64,000 bases of DNA from Plenodomus lindquistii (Eukaryota > Ascomycota > Dothideomycetes > Pleosporales > Leptosphaeriaceae): NCBI GenBank assembly GCA_025504975.1, contig JANUWI010000002.1, forward strand, positions 3,596,001-3,660,000. The letters run 5' to 3'. This document shows positions 44,503 to 56,000 of the stretch, one piece after another. The notes beneath the pieces are model-generated. The model was not told the origin of the DNA, made no database searches, and worked only from the letters and a program-made list of their open reading frames with translations. How positions within the stretch are numbered: position 1 is the stretch's first letter; each line of letters begins with the position of its first letter. Both the position numbers and the translations under genes were made by a program.

Positions 44503-46283
44503 ATGTTTGAGAAGTCGAGACCGTCGTCTCCTGTTGGGACAAACACTGGACGAAACGCTGCAACGGACGCACCGCAAAGCACAGGCCCACACTCTCTCCA
44601 CGAGAAGAGCGATGACGGGAACTCAAGCAGCAGCCGGCCAGAAGACCTCGACGATCGCGACCTACAACATCCGCCCAATCCCCCCGATGCCCAAGGTCGT
44701 CGCGAACTCAAGGAATGGGAGTGCTGGCATAAGCTAGCATACCGGTGGCCCACGTGGAAGAAAGCCATGTACCTGACATCCATCGCTGGCATTCAAATCT
44801 CGATGAACTTCAACACGTCAGTATATCCCAGCGCTATCGTACCAATCTCCGAGGGCTTTGGCGTCAGCCAGCAGTCAGCACGACTGGGGCAAATGCTGTA
44901 CCTGGTCATGTACTCGTTTGGATGTGAGCTTTGGGCGCCGTGGAGTGAGGAGTTCGGGCGCTGGCCGATCTTGCAGCTCAGCCTTTTCTTCATCAATATC
45001 TGGCAGATACCCGCATCGGTGGCGCCAAACTTTGGGACTATTCTGGTTTGCCGAGCTTTGGTACGTTTCTACGTTGGTGCATCTGGGTGGAGATTAGAAA
45101 CTGATGATTGCAGGGAGGACTTTCGACTGCTGGAGGAAGTGTTACACTTGGACTCATCGCGGATATGTACGAGCCTGAGACCCAACACTGGCCACTACTC
45201 TTTATCGTGTTGTCGTCTACCATCGGTACGAGCATTGGTGGGGTGATTGGCGGGCCCATCGAAAAGTGCAAGTTCTCGCGCGGCATTCGTCAGTTCACGG
45301 GATAAAAAGATTGACTTTGTGCTGCAGATTTAACGTGGCAATGGAACTTCTGGATACAGCTCATCTTTGGCGTTACTGTCCAAGCGATCCATTTCTTTAT
45401 GCCAGAGAGTCGCTCGACAATCCTTTTGGACCGCGAAGCAAAGCGACTCCGCGAGACAGGCGAAGATCCTAACGCCTACGGTCCAAACGAACTCAAGAAG
45501 CCCCGCGTATCCCTCAAAGAAGCTGGCAAGATTTGGCTGAGACCCTTCGAAATGTTCGTCCGCGAACCCATCGTGCTCTTCCTCTCGCTCCTCTCCGGTT
45601 TCTCCGATGCGCTGATCTTCACCTTCCTCGAAGCATTCGCCATCACATTTCCCGAGAACTTCGGCTTCGGCACCTTGCAAGTCGCATGGGCATTCATCCC
45701 CATTAACGTATCGTACTTCTTCACATATTTCCTATACTGGCCCTGGTTCTGGCGCGATGACCATTTGCGCAAGAAGAACGGCCCCGATTGGATGACACCG
45801 GAGCGACGCCTCAAACCTCTCTTGTTACTCGCGCTCTTCGAGCCCATTGGACTTTTTGGATTCGCATGGACCTGTATGGGTCCCCCCGAGACGCACTGGA
45901 TCGCACCTATGATCTTCTCCTTCCTCGTTGGACTCGCAAACTTTGCAATCTACTACTCTTCCGTCGACTACATGATCGCTGCATACGGACCTTATTCTGC
46001 GTCCGCAACCGGTGGCAATGCTTTCGCGCGTGACTTTCTCGCTGGCATTTCCGCAATGTATGCAGCGCCTTTGTATCACAACCTCAGCGAAACGCGCCCT
46101 TCGGAGTACGCTACCACTACGTTGGCAGGCCTGTCGTGCCTGGTGGTCGTACCGATCTATATCTTTTACTGGAAGGGCCCGCAGATTCGAAAGGCGAGTA
46201 AGTTTGCGTCGATTCTGGCGGAGGATAGGAAGGTAGATAATGTCAGGAGACTGAGCAAGGCGAACAATCTGCCGTATCCTTAG
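44503..46283 (+). CDS. MFS exporter, DHA1 (polyamine/drug:H+ antiporter) type
   Basis: Three exons (44503-45060, 45114-45267, 45328-46283) encode 555 residues. The N-terminal 85 residues are charged and Ser-rich, followed by twelve membrane segments. Family motifs include NTSVYPSAIVPISEGFGVS at segment 1, LWAPWSEEFGRWPI after segment 2, and SATGGNAFARDFLAG near the end. Intron 1 is GT-AG (GTACGT). Intron 2 (45268-45327) starts GCAAGT and ends CTGCAG; only this GC-AG choice joins GPIEK to YLTWQWNFWIQLIFG, the conserved segment 5-6 of the family. The start is the first ATG after the leader and gives the usual cytosolic tail. Family members in the plasma membrane expel polyamines, toxic compounds or fungal metabolites with proton exchange. 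The substrate is unknown. Confidence 0.92.
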
Positions 46284-46771
46284 AGAAGCAAGTACTGCCT
46301 CCCAAACTGGCGCCACAAGAAACATTGTACAAAGGATCAAATGTCAAGGTTACCGTGCTACAACCGTGTGCTCTAGATTGATAAATGGAGTCTATGTCAC
46401 TTAGCATGCCGCTGAAGTAAATACAGCCGCAAGGGAACAACAAGGCTACACTATTATAACACATTGCAATCTCCACTAATTGGAACAAACACCTCTCGTA
46501 TGTAACGAGGCGTTTAGAACAATCTTTAGTTTGTGATGCCAAGTAAGATAAACGTCACTTTAACCTTAGACTTCCTGTTCACGATCTACTTCCTACATGA
46601 TGTAAAAAAAGTAGTTTTCACATGATTATAACAAATAGATTTGTTTCGGATTGATTCTGCCGTGTCATTGATGCATCACTTAATTGTCTCTAGTCTTGCC
46701 TGGATATATGATGATTCAATCGTTCCAAGATCTACAATCTTGCTCCTCACGCGCTACATATTCGTAATGAT
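46284..46771. other. Intergenic, rather AT-rich
   Basis: Convergent 3' region of the exporter gene and the oxidoreductase pseudogene. The composition is AT-richer than the genes around it. Nothing else is recognised. Confidence 0.5.
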
Positions 46772-47836
46772 TTACGGAGCTGCGGGTTTTAGGGGTATAA
46801 GGGTTGCGTTTTGTGGCTTTGCTCTGGAAATCTCGCAAAACGGTTTCTGAGCACCCTCGGCGCATGTAGCGTTGTAATTGGACACCATCGCGCCAACGTC
46901 TGTATCTTGCAGCTTTCCTATACGGAAGGCGGTCGCGTGGAAAGGCTGGGGCAAGGTTGGATACGGTACAGCAAGCGCTGGAGTAGTATGCTCAAGACCT
47001 ATAGTGGAAAGTATCAACGGGGTGATGTGGGTTGCTGAGAGCAATAGTCTCGGCATACCTGTAGAAATCAGCTTGGAGAAATTTATTCGCGTGTTGTGGG
47101 TCATTCACCGTGATCCCTGAGGCCTGCTGCAATGAATTAGCCATCCCGGTCGGGAAGAGGACCGACAAAGGGGAATGCGTTTGCAGTTTCGGTTTGCACT
47201 GAGACGCTGTTAACTCAAGATGCGTGCTTCGCTAGATAGAGAATACGACATACTCCCAGTCCAACAGCCGCATTCATCAGTTTGTTGACTCAGCTTGGAT
47301 GATGGATTTGGCCACCCTAGAGCGTCAGACTCAGCCCACGATCTGAATAACTCTGCAATTCTAGGGAGCTGCTCGTCTTCCTTGTCATTAGGGAAGCACT
47401 CTGGCACGTGCACAGTCAATTGACGCCCGCCCCCTAGAAGGATTGTGTTATATGGTGGAGGGAGTTGCTGATGGTAGTTCTACAATAGTCAGCAAGGTTG
47501 GCAAAGTTTGTAAAGGAGATCAACGTTCACGACGCTATCCCAGTGCTGAGCGCCGGCATGCTTGATGAAATCTGGGGGTGCCTGGATGGCGGCAAGGGTA
47601 CCCCGATCAGGCAGAATCAACTTCTCGAATTCCAGAAGAAGATGAGACGCCCGTCTATTCGTCGTATGGACTACACTTTTAGCACGAATGGCTCCTTGCT
47701 CCGTTTGAACTGTGGTTCAGCCATCAGCATCTCGCTCCGATACACTTATGACAGGCGTGTGAGCCTTGACGTTCAGATTCTTAGCGTCAAGAAGGATACG
47801 TAGTAGTGCATTTACAAACTTGTATGGCCATCTGAT
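46772..47836 (-). pseudogene. FAD-dependent oxidoreductase (DAO family), two nonsense codons, 5' part not recognised
   Basis: Minus-strand exons 47836-47525, 47479-47254, 47198-47109 and 47058-46772 can be joined through three GT-AG introns (45-55 bp, two with CTGAC or TTAAC branch sites) to give 304 codons in one frame. The product reads WPYKFVNALLRILLDAKNLN, ASHLLLEFEKLILPDRG, NYHQQLPPPYNTILLGGGR, CGCWTG plus ANAFPFVGPLPDRDG, and HGMPRLLLSATHITPLIL, the order and spacing of the C-terminal two thirds of fungal FAD-dependent DAO-type oxidoreductases. Two codons are stops: TGA at 47719-47717 and TAA at 47139-47137. Both can arise from a single C:G to T:A change. No frameshift is needed. The FAD-binding N-terminus (GxGxxG) could not be found upstream of 47836, though CTAAC and CAG just before it look like another splice acceptor. 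Confidence 0.78.
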
Positions 47837-48464
47837 CTGATGTTAGCAGGTGCTATGGGGAAGGATGTTGGGTGTCATGTTAACATTTGGCCTGCAGGAT
47901 GTACAATCCCAAAGATCTGCTATGGTAGTAAAGAACGAATAAGCCCCAATCCCCAGAGGCGGCCAGAACTTGCTGGGCAAGCCAAAAATGGGCGACCACA
48001 GTCTTTGTCTTTGGAAAGCAGTGGCCACGCCAAGATGACCTCTCACTTGATATGCCAGATCTTTCGGCTCAGCGCAGGATTTTCGTAAAAGGAACTGTGC
48101 TGCAGCGGCGCGACTGCTGACGCATCTCAAGCAGATACCAGGAATCAGGCGAAAGAGTGCTCGTCAAGCAAATTGGACGTTCAGCAGACCCTCACACTAT
48201 AACCGTCTCGCCACCGATTAGGTTCCTTGGTGGCATTATATCAGTTAGGCATTGGCAACCTTTTCGCAGCTACATAAAGTGCGAAAAACGGTCAAATCTT
48301 TTTTGGCATTAAATCTGTTCTATTTGCGAGCTGGCTGTAGTTGCGTAGTTGATATGTCCTGGTCACAGGAGACCCCCATTCTCATTTCATATGACCCCTA
48401 CACTCCGCTGACCGTGAACATCCACAAGCGAGTGAGTAAATGAATTCACGCTAACTCTGAGGCA
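47837..48464. other. Upstream of the oxidoreductase pseudogene, no clear exon
   Basis: The missing N-terminal exons of the pseudogene should lie here on the minus strand, but no GxGxxG or other flavin-binding motif could be read in any frame. They are either deleted or strongly decayed. Confidence 0.4.
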
Positions 48465-49276
48465 CTAGGTCGGACAGATACCAGCCTGAGCGATGAGAGA
48501 GTTGTTGATCAACGTGATAGCGGCATTTAGAGCACACCATGTACCTTTGTTGCTTGCTCCGTTGCTTGCTCCGATCGCAGTGTAGGCGATGATATTGCCT
48601 TGCATCTGTGCACCTGCTCCAAGTGATGCTGAAGAGCCGACAATGAAGTACACGTTGCAAGGTTGAGCATTGTTTATCAACACCACTTTGGAAAGAGCCG
48701 CAGCGGTAAAGGCGGTGGTAATCTTGAAGATGAACTGCTTCTTGGCGTCGCCACCAGCGTTGAGCGTAAGAGTGCCTGACAGACTCACTGCTGATGTTGG
48801 GAAAGTGTAAACTCCCGAAAGCAGGGTGATTCCTCCAAGATTTGATGATGGTAGTGCAGTAGTAGATGCGATTGATCGAGCGCTATCCCCGCGTCAGTGG
48901 CTATCCTCTCAAGGAAAGTAAAGACATACTTATTATACGCCGTGAGACAGCCAGCCTGGCCAATTTGAGCTAGGACTGTGCCTGGTGCTAGCACACCAGA
49001 AGCGGTCCCAGGAGGGAAACCAGTGATAGCTGTGCCGGGCCAAACTCCAGCATTTCCAACTCCACCAGCACCCGTGATGGCAGTGGCACTGCCACTGGTG
49101 AGAGCTGTCGCACTCAGTGCACCAAAGGATTTAGCAAGGCCCATTAGGACCGGGAGTGCACGTTTCTCCATGGCCAGCTTTTCCACAGTCGGTCTAGCCA
49201 GGGAGAGCGAGCCGAAGCAGGCCGCAAACAACGCGAGAGATGCGAGCTTTTGGACACCAATGATAAAAAAATGCAT
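48465..49276 (-). CDS. Secreted ice-binding-type protein (DUF3494 family)
   Basis: Two exons (49276-48930 and 48882-48465) with a 47-bp GT-AG intron encode 254 residues. Residues 1-28 form a signal peptide (hydrophobic core LASLALFAACFGSLSLA). The mature protein starts with a short linker and then the DUF3494 beta-solenoid: GLAKSFGALSATALTS, PGTAITGFPPGT, then across the splice LTAYNNARSIASTTALP, LGGITLLSGVYTFP, LSGTLTLNAGGDAKKQFIFKI, CNVYFIVGSSASLGAGAQMQGNIIAY. These are the regularly spaced family segments, including the A-x-x-x-G-F-P-P-G cap region. Members from fungi, bacteria and algae bind ice and lower or shape freezing outside the cell; some copies have other adhesive uses. The length (about 225 mature residues) fits a single-domain protein. 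The gene stands alone next to a pseudogene and the transposon block, and a TATA-like run with AT-rich sequence lies upstream. Confidence 0.88.
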
Positions 49277-51055
49277 AGTGATTGTTTCTTGAAGTAAGCT
49301 ACCAAGTTGCGATTTGCAATAATTCGGTGAGTTCCTGTGATCGAAGGGGGAGAAGTGAATCAGCAGGTGGAGTAGAAGATATGGTATGATCTGAATATAA
49401 TACGATGATGTTTGATGTATAACTTCGCACGGGGGCCGATCCCTTTATATAAATCTTTTCTCAACAAATAATCCTACGATATTGCTATGGGCATCGAGCT
49501 GACCCTGAGAATGAAAAAAATATCGATGTTATGTAGGATAAAGACAAGTCATCGGCTCGGCCCATCCAATCGTCAGTGGCGCGAGGAAAGGGCCAGTAAT
49601 CGTAACGTGCTCCAATCCTGTCCACTCCACCAAAATGAGAGCGTCGTACGCGTCAACAAAACTCTGTCACAATCACGTCCTCAATCGCCTTGAAAAGAAG
49701 GTAGAACTTTTCCTGCATGTCATGCCTATCAAACAAAACGCCCAAACAGGGGGCACGGAGTTACGCAGCAGTAAAGCATCCCCGCACGATTCTTGGTCTC
49801 GACTCTTTCTCCACAAAACCTCGCAGAACAGCACATTCCTACAATGCCGATTGGACCAATATTACACCTGCATCTCGCCAAAGAAAAAAAAACCAATACC
49901 GTCTCGCAGGCGTAAAACCTAAAGCGGTTGCGCATATGCAACGCAAGCTGCAGCCTACTAAGAAGCACTCACTTACCTATTTGCCATATCTCAGACCCTG
50001 ACTGACGAGGCTTTCCACGCTATATTACTAGCGTACGACGAATAACAGACGTTCTGCTAGCCGCCTGCGACCGAAGTCCTCTACTACCACGTGTTAGCAA
50101 GAACTAGATGTTACAATTCGTTAACAACTAGCTAGAGCTGTCAACAAAGTGGAACAGGAAGTCCCACCCACAGCGTGCAGGACGCTGTAAGGGTGCAATA
50201 GGTTGACCATATCAAGCGCAAGTTGAACAGTGATGAGTTCGACGAAGAAGCTTACCTATGCCCGTAGTAAGCTTATATGTGTCTAAAAGTGTGCTGTGTT
50301 CGCGAAGCCTCTAGTGATTCCTAGAGCGCCGACGAAGGCCACAAGCCAAGTACAATCAATTAAGGCTTCAGCCCTTAACAGGTTTGCCCTCCGCCTCTAA
50401 CACGCGTTGGTGTAGACTGCGCACTCTGTACTGCGTCGTTGCCCCTCGCCTAAGGCTAGAGATATCCGGGCTGTTTGGGCGACGCAGTTGACGGCCTTCC
50501 CGCTTCGGTTTCTCTTGGCCCCCATCGCGCGCTGTGCTGACGGCTGCTGTTATAGGCCGCCTGTAAGCTGGACCATTGCCCCTCACCTACCCTCTAACCG
50601 AGCGGCTTTGTTTAACCAATCATTACCTCGCACTTACGCCCGCGATGGCTGCGTTAGTCCTCCTCTAGGCGTTACTCAAGCGCCTAGGTAGTGCGTAAAT
50701 CATGTAATTTGCTACAAAATTAACAGAGGGGTAGCGAGGGTGGCGATAACTTACTATGCTGTGCAATTCAAGTTACAATAGAGCTATTTTAGACGTAGAA
50801 TTAATATATTTTAACCTAACAAAAGAACTAGCTCCCCTAGAGAATTGTCTAGCTGTAGAGAATTTTAGAAATTATAGTATTAGAAATGCATTTCTATACT
50901 ATTTTTAAAATATATTTAGTTTTAATATGCTAGTAGCTAGCCCTAGGCCTAATCTAGCTAGCTCTAAAAAAAAAAAAAACTAGAAATTCTCTAGTAATAG
51001 CTCTAATTCTCTAAAGCTATACTTCTAATAACTTTTATTTTACTTATTTATATAT
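49277..51055. other. Upstream region of the ice-binding-type gene, grading into AT-rich repeat DNA
   Basis: 49277-49480 is the likely promoter. From about 50000 to 50690 there is a segment of normal GC with interrupted frames that looks like an old repeat I cannot classify. After about 50700 the sequence becomes very AT-rich with TA-dinucleotide-rich runs, consistent with RIP-like decay. Confidence 0.5.
50966..51055. repeat. Partial copy of the AT-rich 163-bp tandem repeat, left of the Ty3 element
   Basis: The 90 bases before the Ty3 element match the end of each repeat unit seen to the right of it (CTAGAAATTCTCTAGTAATA and onward to CTTATTTATATAT). The element has therefore split a repeat array. 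Confidence 0.75.
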
Positions 51056-51056
51056 T

Positions 51057-51472
51057 TGTGACAAAGCCACATCCTATTACAACGACGACCCTCAGCCACA
51101 GGAGCCCCCTCGTGAGCCACCCCCATCTTTCCCCATACAAGCTTATCAAAGATGGGAGACTATACCGACCTCTACCCGAACCACCTCCGTACCGTACCCA
51201 GTCCAGATCCTACAAGAATCCCTACCCCACTGTTACCTACGTGCCAACACAGCAGAGGAAAGGAGAGAACCCCGTGAGGGCCCAGAACTACCACCGAGTC
51301 CTACCCTATATAGCTTGCTTCCTTGATAGAACTGTAGAGGCATGATTTTCTTGTCCTTTCGTACAAGGCCTATAAGAATATGATTTGTTTGGCTTCTTGA
51401 TCCGCGCGCACTCCCATATGCCTTCGAGCTGATTCGGACGCCTTTCGGCACCTCATGTTCTTGAGCCGTTAC
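51057..51472 (+). repeat. 5' LTR of the Ty3 element
   Basis: 416 bp starting TGTGAC and ending GCCGTTAC (followed by A). A TATATA box lies at 51307-51312, giving a likely U3/R boundary about 25-30 bp further on. The copy at the right end reads the same base for base as far as I can compare. Confidence 0.92.
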
Positions 51473-51795
51473 ATTACAAGAAAATCATCCCCCTGCCGGT
51501 GACGGCCTATACAATATCGCCAATTTGCTTGAAAGGATTACTCGAATCCCTCAGTCGACCAGCCCCCGAGACCTCCCCGGTTCCGGCCCTGATTGACGCC
51601 GATAGATCTATCAACAATCCCAAGACTGGACCCCAGAGATCTCCAGTCGACCGAAGCCTATAGGTTTGGACTTCCGTAGCATCACCAGCTCGGATTACCT
51701 TCGGAAAAGTCGCGTCAGATAGCGCCAAGGTAGAGACTCGGAGACTACCAATAACCTAGCAGGATCGGAGGCAAAGCCGATACCTGTCCCCATCA

Positions 51796-53070
51796 ATGGA
51801 CAACGAATCCCGCTCCTCGAGGAACAAAGGGAAACAACCAGCCTTTGCAGAAGGCCTACAAACTCATCGAATGTCTGAAATACGGAAGACGACCGATGCC
51901 AGCCAATCGGAGGATAATCAGAGTCGGACAGAAGCCGGACCCACTTCGGCGGAACCTAGGAATCCACCAACCGTGACCCCTGACAACGCTGCAGAAATAA
52001 TAGCCCAGCTGCGCGCTGAGTTGGCAGCTCTGCAGGCCAAAACGAAACCTGTCAAGGGAAGGAAACCTCGCCCGACCCCGCTCCCGGACTCGCCCCTGTC
52101 CTCCACCGAAAACCTTCAGACTCATCAACGTCGCCAGTCGACTAGATTACCTTCTGAAGCCCCTTCTTATATCCTTGAGAAGCCACGTTTATCAGAGCGG
52201 ACCCCTCCCATCTCTGAACTGTCAGATGGGAAGGACCCCACCTACAGACAATGGAAGGCTTCGATACTGGATCGACTCGAGATCAACAGTGACCACTACC
52301 GTTCCGAGCGTGCCCGCATGGCACTAGTCTGGGGCAGTACTTCCGGTCTAGCTAAAGAGTATCTCGAGCCCCGATACCTGTCCGATAACGAAGCCGACCA
52401 CTTCTTCTCCGCAGAAGCCATGATAGCCACGCTCAATGGATACTTCATCACTGGCAACGAACAGGCTGAGGCACGCAATGCCTTTGACCAACTACACATG
52501 GAGAAGAACGAAACTTTCCCTGCTTTCAAAGCCCGTTTCTTAAGCCATGCCGTGAAAGGACGCGTACCACATACGGAATGGATTCACTACATGTGGGTGA
52601 AGATAACTCCTAGCCTGCGTATTCCTAGTCAAGGGTTCAAGCATACCTGGAACGACTCCTTTCCGGATATGATAGAGCACCTCACTGCCTTTGATATGGA
52701 AAGAAGAACCTACCCAAGGGATACGCATCATCAGAACTCTTCTTACAATGGTACTACCAAGTCCCAAGCCAGGACCACAGTACGACCCAGTTCGGATACC
52801 CTTCGGAGAGAGACCTCGGGAAACACAGCACCGTACACGGCTCCCCGAACCTTCCCACGATCCACTACAGTACCCCCACAGCGAGCGACAGCTACCCCAG
52901 CTCCCGAAAAGGCACCGGGTAACTGCTACAACTGTGGCAAGCCAGGACACTACGCCAATGAATGTCCATTGCCACGAGTAAGGGAAATTGCGATTGAAGA
53001 TTACTCTGACCAATATCACGACGCTGCCGAAGTACTGGACCCGGAGGAAGATCGGACGGGAAACGAGTAG
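51796..53070 (+). CDS. gag: Gag protein of the Ty3 element
   Basis: A single 424-codon frame. The N-terminal 120 residues are polar with a short coiled coil (AAEIIAQLRAELAALQAK). The central part is the capsid-like region of fungal Ty3 Gags (DPTYRQWKASILDRLEIN, then NAFDQLHMEKNETFPAFKARF). A CCHC zinc knuckle CYNCGKPGHYANEC at residues 377-390 binds RNA. The stop TAG at 53068-53070 is preceded 3 nt upstream by a slippery heptamer, so a minority of ribosomes should continue into pol. The product forms the virus-like particle in the cytoplasm. The frame has no sign of decay. Confidence 0.93.
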   Translation: MDNESRSSRNKGKQPAFAEGLQTHRMSEIRKTTDASQSEDNQSRTEAGPTSAEPRNPPTVTPDNAAEIIAQLRAELAALQAKTKPVKGRKPRPTPLPDSPLSSTENLQTHQRRQSTRLPSEAPSYILEKPRLSERTPPISELSDGKDPTYRQWKASILDRLEINSDHYRSERARMALVWGSTSGLAKEYLEPRYLSDNEADHFFSAEAMIATLNGYFITGNEQAEARNAFDQLHMEKNETFPAFKARFLSHAVKGRVPHTEWIHYMWVKITPSLRIPSQGFKHTWNDSFPDMIEHLTAFDMERRTYPRDTHHQNSSYNGTTKSQARTTVRPSSDTLRRETSGNTAPYTAPRTFPRSTTVPPQRATATPAPEKAPGNCYNCGKPGHYANECPLPRVREIAIEDYSDQYHDAAEVLDPEEDRTGNE

Positions 53071-53099
53071 TCCCGAGAGCATCACGCTACTCGGGATTA
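53058..53099 (+). promoter_or_regulatory. -1 programmed ribosomal frameshift signal at the gag-pol junction
   Basis: The heptamer GGGAAAC at 53058-53064 is in the X-XXY-YYZ phase: the zero-frame codons are GGA and AAC. Three bases later a stem starts. Its arms 53068-53077 and 53090-53099 pair over 10 bp with one G-U, and the core TCCCGAG/CTCGGGA is perfect; the loop is 12 nt. The core stem begins 6 nt after the heptamer. A -1 slip here avoids the gag stop and enters the pol frame, which is open throughout the overlap. Confidence 0.85.
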
Positions 53100-56000
53100 A
53101 GTCGAAAATATGACCTGTCAAACCTCAATCTCTCAAAACTATTTCAAGGTTCCCATTTCCTCGTATCCACTGTTTTGTGCAACCTAGGCGTAGGTGTGAA
53201 ACTACTGTCGCTCATTGATACCGGCGCCCAAGGATATCTCTTTTTGAATTCACGCATTGTTTCTTCTTTATCTTCTTCACTTCGAACCAAGGTCCGAAAA
53301 CTACCCTACCCGGTGACGGTTAGAGGGTTCAAGGACCAAATCTCTTCACCAGTTGTAGAATATATCCGTCTCCACATGATTGTGGACGGACGAAAGATTC
53401 TGAACTGTCCATTCGTTATACTCGATCTAGGAGCTCAGGATGTGATCATTGGGATGCAATGGTTGAAAAGGTTCAAGATCCTACTAGATACGGATAGGTC
53501 CCGGTTACAGTGGCCAGCCACTTACCCCAAAACCTATATCCCCACTCCCCCAATTCTCATGCAACTCCATCAAAGAACACCAAAGGAGCACATCGCTCTT
53601 GACATCAAGAGACGAGACGCCCTATGGGAAAAGGAGTCGTATCGGGAGACTAGTAGCCCACACCCCTCAATCAATCGCATTCGTGGAATTTTCAAAGCCC
53701 CACGATACCGGGACATCCCTCCGGAGATCCGAAAACCGGACCCGCCCCGAAAGCCCTTTGAAACCCCTCCTGGCCCCCGAGTCGCCATCATTTCCGCCAA
53801 TGCCTTCCATTTCAACATGAAAAAGAAAGAAAACGAGTTCTTCACTACCAGTCTGTACGAGATCGACCGGATCCTCGAGGACTACGACAGAGAGGACGTT
53901 CAAGAAAATGACCGTTTGATCCGGGACCGACTCCCCCCCTGCTACCAGCAGTATCGGGACGTATTCAGTTTGTTAGCAGCAGAGGAACTACCGGAACACC
54001 GACCGTATGACCACAAGATCATCCTGAACGAACCTCTACCCAACAACTTCAGCCCTCTGTACAAGCAAAACACCGAGGACTTAGAAGCTGTCAAGAAGTA
54101 CGTCCAGGAGAACTTACGGAAGGGATTCATAGAGACTAGCCACAGCCCCTTCGCTTCCCCTATTCTCTGTGTCCGCAAACCCAACAAGTCGCTCCGTATC
54201 TGTATTGACTACCGAAAGCTCAACCAGCTCACCCGAAAGGACGCCTACCCGATTCCGAGGATAGATGACTTACTGATCCGCCCAAGCAAGGCCAAGATCT
54301 TCACCAAGTTTGATATTCGAGCAGCCTTTAATAAAATCCGCATGGATCCAGAGTCCGAGGAATACACTACCTTCCGTACCCGCTACGGATCATACAAGTG
54401 CAAAGTACTCCCCTTCGGTCTCTGCAATGGCCCCTCCACCTATCAAAGGTACATGAACGATGTGCTCATAGATTACTTGGATGATTTCTGTATCGCCTAC
54501 TTAGATGATATCCTTATCTACTCCGAAGACGTCCAGAGCCACCAACGACACGTCGAGCTCGTCCTAGAAAGACTACGAAAAGCAGGACTACAAGTAGCAA
54601 TCAAGAAAAGCGAATTCCACGTTACTCGAACTAAGTATTTGGGATATATCCTGACCGACAAAGGAATAGAGGTAGATCCAGAAAAGGTGGAAGTACTCCA
54701 TAACTGGGTCCGACCCACCACCGTAACAGGTGTCAAGTCTTTCCTAGGGTTCACCGGATTCTACAGACAATTCATCCCTGAATTCTCACGAGTAGCCAAG
54801 CCAATGATAGCTCTACAAAGTCCCTCAACCCCATTCGTATGGACTGAGGATTGTCAAAACAGCTTCGAGAAGCTGAAGTCCTCGCTCCTAGCAATCCCAG
54901 TCCTGTGCCACTTCCATCCCGATTACGATACGAAACTGGAAACCGACGCCTCGGACGGAGTAGTAGCCGGAATCATGTCTCAAAAACACCCGGACGGCAA
55001 ATGGTACCCTGTAGCCTTCTACAGCAAAACACTCACGGGAGCAGAGCTTAATTGGGAGATACACGACAAAGAACTGTTTGCTATTGTCACCGCCTTCAAG
55101 AAATGGAAAGCCGAACTGACCTCGGTTCGGCACCGAGTCCAAGTGTACACCGATCATCGATCCTTGGAGTACTTTATGAGCACAAAGGTCCTGAATCAAC
55201 GACAAGCCAACTGGGCTGAGCTTATGGCCCCCTTCAACTTCCGAATCGAGTACACCCCGGGCAAAAGCAATGAGCGCGCAGACATCCTCAGTCGACGAGA
55301 ACAAGACATGAAGGATCTCAAAGTGGCCCAACAAGACAATCGCTCCTTGGTCCTCCTTGACCCGGCTAGGCTACACGGCCGTATCAACTCCGAACTGGCA
55401 AAGCAATACCTAGAGTCCTCCCTACAAACGACCATCGCTTCTCTCCAACCAACCCCAACGATGTCGCTAGATTCCTTGGAACTAACGGAAGCTCTGTTGA
55501 AGGAGAACCGACAGTCCATTGAAAAGGAACGCTCTTCACTGCCCTCCCAGTATCGGATAGATAACGGACTTCTCCTCTATGGTGACCGCCTTTGCGTTCC
55601 CCCGGACTCCCTGCTCTGTACACGACTCATCAGAGAGGCACATGATCAAGTATCGACAGCCCATCCTAGTGCTACGAAAACTTACCAGTTGCTCGCACAA
55701 CGATACCACTGGAAAGGGATGGAAGCCACTTGCAAACGATACGTGCGTAACTGCGTCGCCTGCCGAAGATCCCATCCGAGACAGACCCGAATCCAAGGGT
55801 TCCTCCACCCCTTGCCAATTCCGGAGAAACCCATGCAACATCTCACAATGGACTTCAAATCTTTCCCCAAAGACCGACACGGCTACGATCAGATCCTGGT
55901 AATCATTGATCGACTCTCCAAGCAAGCGATCACGATACCGTGCCACAAGACAATAGACGCCCGAGGCCTTGCTCAACTGTTCATACAATGGGTATATCGG

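Noticed and set aside
38226..46283. Secondary-metabolite or catabolic gene cluster made of two MFS carriers, DUF1275 and an MDR enzyme
   Set aside because: There is no backbone synthase, pathway regulator or shared promoter motif; spacing of 0.6-1.3 kb and single-gene character suggest chance neighbours.
51058..51345. 95-codon frame inside the LTRs, repeated at 58149-58436
   Set aside because: It is duplicated only because the LTRs are identical and has no protein-like features; it overlaps promoter signals.
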